Shown here: in pieces, positions 6,718 to 11,191 of the stretch
Position numbering within the stretch: position 1 is the stretch's first letter
How the letters are laid out: every line of letters starts with the position of its first letter
From: an uncultured Bacilli bacterium
Lineage (GTDB): Bacteria; Bacillota_I; Bacilli_A; RF39; UBA660
NCBI GenBank assembly: GCA_947629395.1
Contig: CANRDQ010000039.1
Span: forward strand, 1-11,191
Length of the DNA stretch: 11,191 bases
Direction of reading: 5' to 3'
Notes under the pieces: model-generated
What the model was told of the DNA's origin: nothing
What the model saw: the letters and a program-made list of their open reading frames with translations, nothing else
Database searches by the model: none
Program-made: the position numbers and the translations under genes

Positions 6718-6741
6718 ACTGTGTTAAAACACAGTTTTTTT
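6717..6741 (+). terminator. Factor-independent terminator after sigG
   Basis: AACTGTGTT at 6717-6725 pairs with AACACAGTT at 6728-6736; in practice a CTGTGT/ACACAG stem with a four-base loop. A run of seven T's occupies 6735-6741. It begins on the last base of the sigG stop codon. Only 25 bases separate its end from the ylmC start, so ylmC-yunB either depend on read-through or use a promoter overlapping this stem. Confidence 0.9.
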
Positions 6742-6766
6742 GCATATTAGTTTGTAGGTGAGGAGT

Positions 6767-6994
6767 ATGTTTCTTTCAGACTTACAAACAAAAACTATAG
6801 TTAATTTAGTTGATGGTAAGAACATAGGAAGTATTATTGATGTAAAAGTTGATGAAACAGGAAAAGTTTTAGCTCTCATAATAGAAACTAATAAAGGTTT
6901 ATTTAGATCTATGTCTAAAGAAGAAGTAATAGTAAATTGGAGTGATATAGCTAAGATAGGAGAAGATGTTATCTTAGTAAGAACATCACTTTAA
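6767..6994 (+). CDS. ylmC: YlmC/YmxH-family PRC-barrel sporulation protein
   Basis: A 75-residue protein made of a single PRC-barrel-like fold, of the family annotated as YlmC/YmxH sporulation proteins. 'LVDGKNIGSIIDVKVDETGKV' (14-34) corresponds to the family's 'V.dGkklGsI.Dle.D..tGki', and 'EVIVNWSDIAKIGEDVILVR' (53-72) to 'eivIpWe.IvkIG.DvILVr'. Its exact role is unknown. The ATG at 6767 is preferred to the GTG at 6758: AGGTGA (6756-6761) fits the extended anti-SD and is five bases from the ATG, while the GTG overlaps it. A ylmC-type gene close after sigG also occurs in Bacillus subtilis and many clostridia, which supports the name. A single base separates its stop from yunB. Confidence 0.88.
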   Translation: MFLSDLQTKTIVNLVDGKNIGSIIDVKVDETGKVLALIIETNKGLFRSMSKEEVIVNWSDIAKIGEDVILVRTSL

Positions 6995-6995
6995 T

Positions 6996-7745
6996 ATGAG
7001 AAAAATTAAATTAAAAAAGAGAAAAAAACATAAAAAATTAAATATCTTAGTTATAACTATATTTTTGTCTATTATATTATCAATAATGATGGTTATTTTA
7101 ATGGATAAAAAGATAACTCCTATACTTTTACGTTACGCTACTAGTGAAACTAAACGATTTTCGACTATACTTATTAATCAATCTATAGATAAAGATGTAC
7201 TCGAAAAATTAGATAGTGAATTATTTGTAGTGTCTAAAGATAGTAAGAATGAAATACAAATGGTTGATTTTAACACTAAAAAAGTAAATGAAGTATTAGA
7301 GTTTGTAACCCAAAAGATAAGTGATAATTTAAAGAAGTTAGAGTCAGGAGAAATAAAGGATTTAGATTTTGTTGATTCTTTTAAAGGGGTTAGTTATAAA
7401 GATTTAAAAAAAGGAATTGTTTGTGAAGTACCAGCAGGAGTACTTTTTTCTAGTTCACTACTATCTAATATGGGACCAATGATACCAGTAAAGATGTCTT
7501 TTATAGGACAAGTATTAACTAATCTGAAAACTAAAGTTAAAAATTATGGTATTAATAATGTTTATTTAGAACTTAGTATTCATGTTGAAGTAACTCAAAA
7601 AATAACTATGCCAATATCAACTAAAGAAGTACCAGTAATGGTTGATATACCTTTGACTGTGAAAATGATACAAGGACAAGTTCCTACCTATGTAGCGGGA
7701 AATATAGGGAGTTCTAATTTATTTTCTTTACCAATAGAGGAATAG
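6996..7745 (+). CDS. yunB: Sporulation protein YunB
   Basis: A 249-residue mother-cell sporulation protein; in Bacillus yunB belongs to the sigma-E regulon and its molecular role is unclear. A Lys/Arg-rich start (1-14) precedes one membrane segment (about 16-36), with the rest outside. Family landmarks: 'VPAGVLFSSSLLSNMGPMIP' at 145-164 followed by 'VKMSFIGQV', 'YGINNVYLEL' (184-193), 'VTQKITMPIST' (199-209) and 'IPLTVKMIQGQVPTYVAG' (218-235). The length matches the Bacillus protein closely. No SD is visible before the ATG, which lies one base past the ylmC stop, so translation by reinitiation after ylmC is likely. Its coding end contains the promoter of the next gene. Confidence 0.93.
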   Translation: MRKIKLKKRKKHKKLNILVITIFLSIILSIMMVILMDKKITPILLRYATSETKRFSTILINQSIDKDVLEKLDSELFVVSKDSKNEIQMVDFNTKKVNEVLEFVTQKISDNLKKLESGEIKDLDFVDSFKGVSYKDLKKGIVCEVPAGVLFSSSLLSNMGPMIPVKMSFIGQVLTNLKTKVKNYGINNVYLELSIHVEVTQKITMPISTKEVPVMVDIPLTVKMIQGQVPTYVAGNIGSSNLFSLPIEE

Positions 7746-7757
7746 TTGTGATATAAT
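7727..7757 (+). promoter_or_regulatory. Sigma-A-type promoter for yutD, extended -10
   Basis: TATAAT at 7752-7757 is preceded by TG at 7749-7750 (TGaTATAAT, a perfect extended -10). A weak -35, TTTACC (7727-7732), lies 19 bases upstream inside the end of yunB. The predicted start near 7764 leaves a short leader with the ribosome site TAGGTAGGAGA. Confidence 0.7.
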
Positions 7758-7780
7758 TAATTTAGGTAGGAGAATAGAAA

Positions 7781-8068
7781 ATGAAGAAATATGAAATAAA
7801 TGATAAAGAATATGAACTTATAAAAGATAATGGTAATTGTTTTGATTTAGAAGAAGTTAAATCCTTTATGACGGAATATTTTGATAATTTTGATTATATT
7901 TTTGGAGATTATGCATATGATAGATTAAGACTTAAAGGTTTTAATGATAAAGAAAGTAAAAGCTACAATAAGGTTAATGATATAAAAAAATTAGATGATT
8001 ATATAGAAAATTATTGTGCCTATGGAGCTAAATATTTTCTTTTAAAAAAAATAAAAATCGAAAAATAG
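7781..8068 (+). CDS. yutD: YutD-family protein (DUF1027)
   Basis: A 95-residue soluble protein. 'DYIFGDYAYDRLRLKGF' (38-54) and 'LDDYIENYCAYGAKYFLLKK' (71-90) match the two conserved blocks of the YutD-like family ('DYIVGDWGYGQLRLKGF' and 'L.DYL.EYCNFGCAYFVL'). The typical Trp in the first block is Tyr here, and the GxAYF of the second is GAKYF. The function of the family is unknown to me. The ribosome site AGGTAGGAGA is well spaced from the ATG and the gene has its own extended -10 promoter. In Bacillus subtilis yutD lies near yunB, and yutH and yutI are in the same chromosomal region, which supports the assignment. It is probably monocistronic or reads into the next promoter; no terminator is visible after it. 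Confidence 0.85.
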   Translation: MKKYEINDKEYELIKDNGNCFDLEEVKSFMTEYFDNFDYIFGDYAYDRLRLKGFNDKESKSYNKVNDIKKLDDYIENYCAYGAKYFLLKKIKIEK

Positions 8069-8070
8069 TA

Positions 8071-8098
8071 TTGAATTTATTTAAATATATGATAAAAT
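8071..8098 (+). promoter_or_regulatory. Sigma-A-type promoter for the DUF1292 operon
   Basis: TTGAAT (-35, 8071-8076) and TAAAAT (-10, 8093-8098) are 16 bases apart, and TG at 8090-8091 makes an extended -10. It begins two bases after the yutD stop. The strong SD AGGAGG (8116-8121) lies on the expected leader. A short GATAAA/TTTATC dyad spans the -10 region and may be incidental. Confidence 0.75.
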
Positions 8099-8130
8099 AG
8101 ATTTATCATAGTAATAGGAGGATAAGGATA

Positions 8131-8406
8131 ATGGAAACTAAAGATTTGAACAAAAAGATTATGTCAATAGTTAAAGAAGATGGATCTGTTGAAGAAGTAG
8201 AAGTTATCTTGGCTTTTGAGTTTAAGGATAATCAAAAGGAATATGTTGTTTATACAAGAAATGAAACTGATGAAAATGGAAATGTAACTATTTATGTATC
8301 TAATGTTGATCGTACAACAGGAGATGCAAAACTATTAGGAGTTAACGAAGAAAGCGAATGGAATCGTATTAAAGATGTATTACGAGAGCTTTCTAAGTCA
8401 GAATAA
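8131..8406 (+). CDS. yrzB: DUF1292 family protein (YrzB-like)
   Basis: A 91-residue acidic soluble protein. 'EEVEVILAFEFKDNQKEYVVYT' (21-42) matches the DUF1292 core ('v.vLftFe.e..gk.YvvYt'), 'IYVSNVDR' (54-61) the following 'vyasry' strand, and 'ESEWNRIKDVLRELSK' (74-89) the closing helix 'eEwe.Ie.vl..l'. In Bacillus yrzB sits with ruvX and yrzL after alaS; here that context is missing. Its biochemical role is not known to me. Strong ribosome site AGGAGG nine bases before ATG. It is followed after 14 bases by the unrecognised coiled-coil gene, and both share one promoter and one terminator, suggesting linked expression. Confidence 0.88.
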   Translation: METKDLNKKIMSIVKEDGSVEEVEVILAFEFKDNQKEYVVYTRNETDENGNVTIYVSNVDRTTGDAKLLGVNEESEWNRIKDVLRELSKSE

Positions 8407-8420
8407 CGGGAGGGTTTATA

Positions 8421-9359
8421 ATGAGCGTAAATATTTTGTCAAATGTCGAACTTGTTAATAGAGAAAACGATAATTGTAGTTTAATTGATTATAATAGACT
8501 TAAACTTTCAAAAGGTACTTTTAATGCGGTAAAAGGATTTAGTATGAAACATCAACAAGAGGAAAAAGTAGTAAATAATAGTTATGATGTTGTTAATCCA
8601 GTTTCTGTAGCTACACTAGATGAACCTGCGAAAGGATTAAGAGTTAGTCCAGATTTAGTTTCTACATCACAAACTCCTGGATATCAAAGTAAACCAGAAA
8701 ATATTCATAAAGAAGTTGATGATAGAGTAAAAATTACAGGTAGCCATAAAGATTTAAATGGAAAAATGGAATACTTTAGTAAGAATTCAAATGAAATTAA
8801 CGTTGGTAATATCTATGCACAAAATAGTGCTGCACCAGCTGTTAATAATGCATTTGCTGCTTCTAAAGAAAAACCATTACAAGAAGCTACTAAAGACATT
8901 AAACCAGTAGAAACAGTTAAATTAGGTAATAATATAAACGATAATAATTTAATCAAATTTAAAGCTGATGCTGAAGAAGTTAAGGTTGAAACTCCAGCAA
9001 AAGAAGAACCTAAAGATGTATTTAGTGTATTAAAGAAAGTAGAAGAAAGTTCACCAGTTCAACCAGCAGTTAGTTCAATTAATAAATTAAGTGAAGTTGA
9101 AAACTTAAAGAAATTAAGAGATGAACTTGAAGCTGAAAAGAGAAGAAAAGTTCAATTAGAAGCAGAGAAGACTGCTAAAGCTGAACAATTAAGTAAAACT
9201 CAACAAGAAGCTGAAATGTATATGAAGAAACTTCTTAGTGAATTGAAAAATGATAATGCTAGTACAGAAAAAAGTATTCAAGACATTAATCAAGAACAAG
9301 AAGAAGTTGAATCATTTGTTGGTGAATATAAAAGTCAAGAACCATCAAGAACTAGATAA
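8421..9359 (+). CDS. Unrecognised 312-residue protein with C-terminal coiled coil
   Basis: I do not recognise this protein. It has no signal peptide and no hydrophobic segment. Residues 1-50 contain short ordered-looking pieces ('YNRLKLSKGTFNAVKGF', 24-40). Residues 50-220 look disordered: rich in Asn, Ser, Pro, Val, Lys and Glu, with repeated Lys/Glu/Pro/Val segments such as 'IKPVETVKL' and 'VETPAKEEPKDVF'. Residues 224-300 form a long charged helix ('KKLRDELEAEKRRKVQLEAE' at 230-249) typical of a coiled coil, then a short polar tail ending 'PSRTR'. A GGGAGGG ribosome site (8408-8414) six bases from ATG suggests good translation. It is second in an operon with the DUF1292 gene. The shape fits a scaffold, a cytoskeletal adaptor or a lineage-specific structural protein; none of these is shown by the sequence. 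Confidence 0.85.
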   Translation: MSVNILSNVELVNRENDNCSLIDYNRLKLSKGTFNAVKGFSMKHQQEEKVVNNSYDVVNPVSVATLDEPAKGLRVSPDLVSTSQTPGYQSKPENIHKEVDDRVKITGSHKDLNGKMEYFSKNSNEINVGNIYAQNSAAPAVNNAFAASKEKPLQEATKDIKPVETVKLGNNINDNNLIKFKADAEEVKVETPAKEEPKDVFSVLKKVEESSPVQPAVSSINKLSEVENLKKLRDELEAEKRRKVQLEAEKTAKAEQLSKTQQEAEMYMKKLLSELKNDNASTEKSIQDINQEQEEVESFVGEYKSQEPSRTR

Positions 9360-9362
9360 TTT

Positions 9363-9390
9363 AAAAGCATTCAATAAGAATGCTTTTTTT
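9363..9390 (+). terminator. Strong factor-independent terminator
   Basis: AAAAGCATTC (9363-9372) pairs perfectly with GAATGCTTTT (9378-9387) around loop AATAA, and T's run from 9384 to 9390. It lies three bases after the stop of the coiled-coil gene and closes the DUF1292 operon. Confidence 0.95.
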
Positions 9391-9418
9391 CATATAATTA
9401 TTTTTTTAACATAATATA
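9389..9418 (+). promoter_or_regulatory. Possible promoter of the yutH-like gene, mother-cell sigma type
   Basis: CATAATATA at 9410-9418 fits the sigma-E/sigma-K -10 pattern CATAnnnT(A). TTCATATA at 9389-9396 fits six of eight positions of the sigma-E -35 (GKCATATT), with 13 bases between them. That would suit a coat-protein gene and gives a leader of roughly ten bases. TATAAT at 9393-9398 is an alternative vegetative -10, but its -35 would fall in the preceding terminator and is poor (TTCAAT). The DNA is so AT-rich that chance matches are likely. Confidence 0.4.
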
Positions 9419-9434
9419 CAACAAGAGGTGTCTT

Positions 9435-10346
9435 ATGAAAAAAGAATTATATTACTATTATGGTTTAGATAATATTAAAGTACATTACAAAGATAAAAAA
9501 TATCTAATTACTAAAGATAATGAAAAATATTTATTTAAACCTTGTTATAGGAAATATGAAGAATTAGAAGAAATATATCAAGTTTTAGAATATAATAGTA
9601 ATTATTATTTTCATAAGATTATCTTAAATAAGAGTAGGTCAATTATAACAGTTATTAATAATACTCCTTATATTTTACTTAAATTACAAATAGAAGATGA
9701 TAGATTTATAGATTTTTCTGATATTATAGATTTCAATAGAAGAACAATTAATACTAATAATATGAATTTAAAATATATATTTAGAAATAATTGGGTAGCT
9801 CTATGGAGTAGAAAAATAGATTATTTTGAATATCAAATGATTCATTTAAAAGATAAATATAAAATTATAGCCTCAAGTATTAATTTTTTTATTGGTTTAA
9901 GTGAAAATGGAATTAGTTACATAAATCAAGTTTTAGAGGTAAAAGACTTTAAGAGTCCTAATATATCTATTCAACATCAAAGACTTCACTATGAGACTAA
10001 TATAACTGATTTTTATGATCCTAGTAATATAGTTATAGATTATAAAGCTAGGGATGTATGTGAATATTTAAAATCTTTATTTTTAGTAGGAGAGTATGAC
10101 TATAATTATTTAGAGTCTTTTTTAAGAAATTTAAATTTTAAAAAGAGTGATTATGAAATGTTATTTGGAAGATTATTATTTCCAACATTTTATTTTGATA
10201 TTTATGAACAAGTAATTAATCATCAACTTGAAGAAAAAGAAATACTAAAAATAGTGTGTAGTTCTGAAAAGTATGTTACCTTTTTAAAAAATGTTTATAA
10301 GATTATTAATAATATTTATCCCATAAAAAAAGTAGATTGGATTTAA
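9435..10346 (+). CDS. yutH: YutH/CotS-like spore-coat kinase-fold protein
   Basis: A 303-residue protein of the CotS/YutH group, spore-coat proteins with an aminoglycoside phosphotransferase-like fold. Supporting pieces: 'WSRKIDYFEYQ' (124-134), 'FFIGLSENGISYINQ' (151-165) like YutH 'YYiGLaENAIQY', 'ISIQHQRLHY' (177-186) at the catalytic-loop position, and 'DPSNIVIDYKARDVCEYLKS' (195-214) like 'P..vViDhkaRDiaEyIr'. The usual catalytic-loop His-x-Asp is H181-Q-R183 here, so it is probably a pseudokinase with a structural role. Very rich in Tyr, Asn, Ile and Lys. Ribosome site GAGGTG (9425-9430). In Bacillus yutH and yutI are neighbours, as the equivalent genes are here. Identification rests on spaced motifs, so the exact name is less sure than the group. 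Confidence 0.75.
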   Translation: MKKELYYYYGLDNIKVHYKDKKYLITKDNEKYLFKPCYRKYEELEEIYQVLEYNSNYYFHKIILNKSRSIITVINNTPYILLKLQIEDDRFIDFSDIIDFNRRTINTNNMNLKYIFRNNWVALWSRKIDYFEYQMIHLKDKYKIIASSINFFIGLSENGISYINQVLEVKDFKSPNISIQHQRLHYETNITDFYDPSNIVIDYKARDVCEYLKSLFLVGEYDYNYLESFLRNLNFKKSDYEMLFGRLLFPTFYFDIYEQVINHQLEEKEILKIVCSSEKYVTFLKNVYKIINNIYPIKKVDWI

Positions 10347-10355
10347 TCTACTTTT
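10325..10355. terminator. Bidirectional terminator spanning both convergent stop codons
   Basis: AAAAGTAGATT (10328-10338) pairs perfectly with AATCTACTTTT (10345-10355) around a six-base loop. The A run at 10325-10331 becomes seven T's for - strand transcripts, and TTTT (10352-10355) serves the + strand more weakly. Both stop codons lie on the loop and 3' arm (TAA at 10344-10346 on +, 10343-10345 on -). Confidence 0.85.
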
Positions 10356-10579
10356 CTAACTTCTTTAACTTCAGGAATTTCGCTCATAATCATTTGTTCA
10401 ATTCCATCTTTTAAAGTAATATCCATCATACCACAATTTTGACAAGCTCCTAAAAGTCTAACATAGACGATATTATCTTCATATTTAACAAATTCTAAGT
10501 TTCCACCATCACTTATCAAAAAGGGTCTTATTTTATCAATTAACATATGAATCTTTAATTCAGTATTTTCTTCTTCCAT
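10343..10579 (-). CDS. yutI: NifU-like C-terminal domain iron-sulfur protein
   Basis: A 78-residue stand-alone NifU C-terminal-type domain, a carrier or scaffold that delivers iron-sulfur clusters. 'IRPFLISDGGNLEFVKYEDN' (17-36) and 'VYVRLLGACQNCGMMDITLK' (38-57) are the family's 'iRP.L..DGGd.elv...dg' and 'V.v.l.GaC.gCp.s..TLk'; the cluster ligands are C46 and C49. It ends with 'IPEVKEV' as usual. The ATG at 10579 is chosen, with GGTGAT (10584-10589 on this strand) four bases upstream; a TTG at 10591 and a GTG at 10588 in frame lack a site. It is the only - strand gene here, transcribed toward yutH with a four-base stop overlap. Relation to Bacillus yutI is by family and neighbourhood. Confidence 0.93.
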   Translation of the reverse strand: MEEENTELKIHMLIDKIRPFLISDGGNLEFVKYEDNIVYVRLLGACQNCGMMDITLKDGIEQMIMSEIPEVKEVRKVD

Positions 10580-10595
10580 ATCAATCACCAACTAA

Positions 10596-10624
10596 ATTAT
10601 AATCAAAAAAGGAGAAAGTGTAAA
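10596..10624 (-). promoter_or_regulatory. Sigma-A promoter for the NifU-like gene
   Basis: Read on the - strand: TTTACA (10624-10619) and TATAAT (10601-10596) with a 17-base spacer, five of six and six of six to consensus. The predicted start is near 10589, so the leader is only about ten bases and begins at the GGTGAT ribosome site. Confidence 0.85.
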
Positions 10625-10629
10625 GAGTG

Positions 10630-10659
10630 TTGGTATAAATAATTAAATTGTGATACAAT
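10630..10659 (+). promoter_or_regulatory. Sigma-A promoter for the S1-domain gene
   Basis: TTGGTA (10630-10635) and TACAAT (10654-10659) are 18 bases apart, and TG at 10651-10652 makes an extended -10. It diverges from the NifU-like promoter, the two -35 boxes being about five bases apart. SD AGAGGAAG (10671-10678) follows. Confidence 0.75.
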
Positions 10660-10681
10660 ATATAAAGAAAAGAGGAAGTTT

Positions 10682-11056
10682 ATGTCTAAGTATAAAAAAA
10701 ATCAAATTGTATCTGGCTGTGTAACAGGTATTGAGAAGTATGGAGTGTTTGTTAGTTTAGATGAATACTATAGTGGACTTATTCATATTTCGGAAATATC
10801 AGATAATTTTGTACGTAATATAGAAGATTATGTTAAGCAGGGAGAAACAATTAGAGCGAGAGTTATTGATGTTGATGACGATGAATGTCATGTTAAATTA
10901 AGTATTAAAAATCTAGATTATAGTGTTACTAGAAAGAGAAAAAATAAGATAAAAGAGACCGAATTAGGGTTTTCTACATTAGAGTCAAAGCTTGATTCTT
11001 GGATAGAAGAGACCTATAAAGGTATAAAAAGTGCAGAAAAAAACGAAGAAAAATAA
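10682..11056 (+). CDS. yugI: S1-domain RNA-binding protein, YugI/GSP13 family
   Basis: A 124-residue ribosome- or RNA-associated protein with one S1 domain at 4-76: 'KKNQIVSGCVTGIEKYGVFVSL' opens it, 'GLIHISEIS' (32-40) is the hallmark, 'VKQGETIRARVIDVD' (51-65) follows and 'VKLSIK' (71-76) closes. A basic linker (83-92) leads to the C-terminal signature 'GFSTLESKLDSWIEETYK' (96-113), matching the 'GF.tLkdKLeeWIe' tail of Bacillus YugI (general stress protein 13) and streptococcal CvfD. That tail is what separates it from other S1 proteins. The family binds RNA and, in pneumococcus, acts in post-transcriptional regulation. Own extended -10 promoter; no terminator of its own before the tRNA promoter. 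Confidence 0.92.
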   Translation: MSKYKKNQIVSGCVTGIEKYGVFVSLDEYYSGLIHISEISDNFVRNIEDYVKQGETIRARVIDVDDDECHVKLSIKNLDYSVTRKRKNKIKETELGFSTLESKLDSWIEETYKGIKSAEKNEEK

Positions 11057-11061
11057 AAAAA

Positions 11062-11108
11062 GTGTTGACAAATTATTTCTAAACTGGTATAGTTAATTTT
11101 GTCAGCAC
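11062..11108 (+). repeat. Imperfect inverted repeat flanking the tRNA promoter
   Basis: GTGTTGACAAATT (11062-11074) is complementary to AATTTTGTCAGCAC (11095-11108): eleven consecutive pairs including one G-T wobble, then two more past a one-base bulge. The left arm contains the -35 box and the right arm covers the predicted start. It could be an operator-like dyad, or fold in yugI read-through RNA. Confidence 0.5.
11065..11093 (+). promoter_or_regulatory. Near-consensus promoter for tRNA-Val
   Basis: TTGACA (-35, 11065-11070, perfect) and TATAGT (-10, 11088-11093) with a 17-base spacer and TG at 11085-11086 (extended -10). The predicted start near 11100 lies about 20 bases before the tRNA, as expected of a strong stable-RNA promoter. 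Confidence 0.92.
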
Positions 11109-11120
11109 GTGTTAATTTTG
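11092..11120 (+). repeat. 10-bp direct repeat before the tRNA
   Basis: GTTAATTTTG occurs at 11092-11101 and again at 11111-11120, 19 bases apart. The first copy overlaps the -10 box and start, the second ends on the first base of the tRNA. No function is apparent. Confidence 0.5.
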
Positions 11121-11191
11121 GGCGATTAGCTCAGTTGGTTAGAGCACCTGCCTTACAAGCAGGGGGTCACAGGTTCGAGTCCTATATCGCC
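11120..11191 (+). tRNA. tRNA-Val (anticodon UAC), 3' end cut by window
   Basis: A cloverleaf is visible: acceptor GGGCGAT (11120-11126) pairing with ATCGCC at the window end, D arm GCTC/GAGC, anticodon stem CCTGC/GCAGG with loop CTTACAA (anticodon TAC, valine), a five-base variable loop and T loop TTCGAGT. The last acceptor base, discriminator and any CCA lie beyond the window. The T stem ACAGG/CCTAT has one C-A mismatch at its second pair. The layout closely follows Bacillus tRNA-Val(UAC). Confidence 0.95.

Noticed and set aside
1..11191. UGA-as-tryptophan (mollicute) genetic code
   Set aside because: cdd ends in TGA exactly where the family ends and where era begins, and conserved Trp residues such as that of the Era KH domain are TGG.
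1..11191. CRISPR array, insertion sequence or phage remnant
   Set aside because: No regularly spaced repeats, transposase or integrase motifs or phage genes are visible; gene content is core Bacillota.

Overview
The window comes from a very AT-rich, endospore-forming member of the Bacillota. It carries genes found only in endospore formers (sigG, yqfD, yunB and a ylmC/ymxH-type gene). A YutD-type, a YutH-type and a YugI/GSP13-type gene point to the Bacilli side of the phylum, perhaps an uncultured Erysipelotrichia- or RF39-like lineage; that placement is inference. The code is standard: cdd ends in TGA and Trp is read from TGG, so this is not a UGA-Trp mollicute. Almost everything lies on the + strand with short gaps and good Shine-Dalgarno (SD) sites.

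Region 1 (1-5135) is one tightly packed co-directional run: the 3' end of yqfD, a VanZ-like membrane protein, a fused YbeY-DgkA protein, cdd, era, a 30-codon yqzL, recO and a membrane-anchored family 3 glycoside hydrolase. It is the conserved Firmicutes yqfD-ybeY-dgkA-cdd-era-recO neighbourhood with changes: phoH and yqfF are missing between yqfD and ybeY, a VanZ gene sits there instead, and ybeY and dgkA are one reading frame. It joins RNA processing, ribosome assembly, nucleoside salvage, lipid-carrier recycling, recombination and wall turnover.

Region 2 (5136-7745) holds a thioredoxin-fold lipoprotein, sigG, ylmC/ymxH and yunB. The sigG SD lies in the 3' arm of a long hairpin that is followed by seven T's, so it looks like both a terminator and a translational lock. 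A second clear terminator separates sigG from ylmC-yunB.

Region 3 (7746-9390) has a YutD-family gene with its own promoter. A second promoter then drives a DUF1292 (YrzB-like) gene and a 312-residue protein I do not recognise, with a long C-terminal coiled coil; a strong terminator closes the unit.

Region 4 (9391-11191) has a YutH/CotS-like spore-coat kinase-fold protein facing a NifU-like iron-sulfur protein on the - strand. Their stop codons overlap inside a palindromic two-way terminator. Divergent promoters follow for the NifU-like gene and for a YugI/GSP13-type S1-domain gene. A near-consensus promoter then drives a tRNA-Val(UAC), cut by the window end.

I saw no insertion sequence, CRISPR array, phage gene or pseudogene. 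Apart from the unknown coiled-coil protein, this is core Bacillota chromosome, and the most interesting signals are regulatory structures and gene architecture. There is no stretch over 300 bases without a gene.
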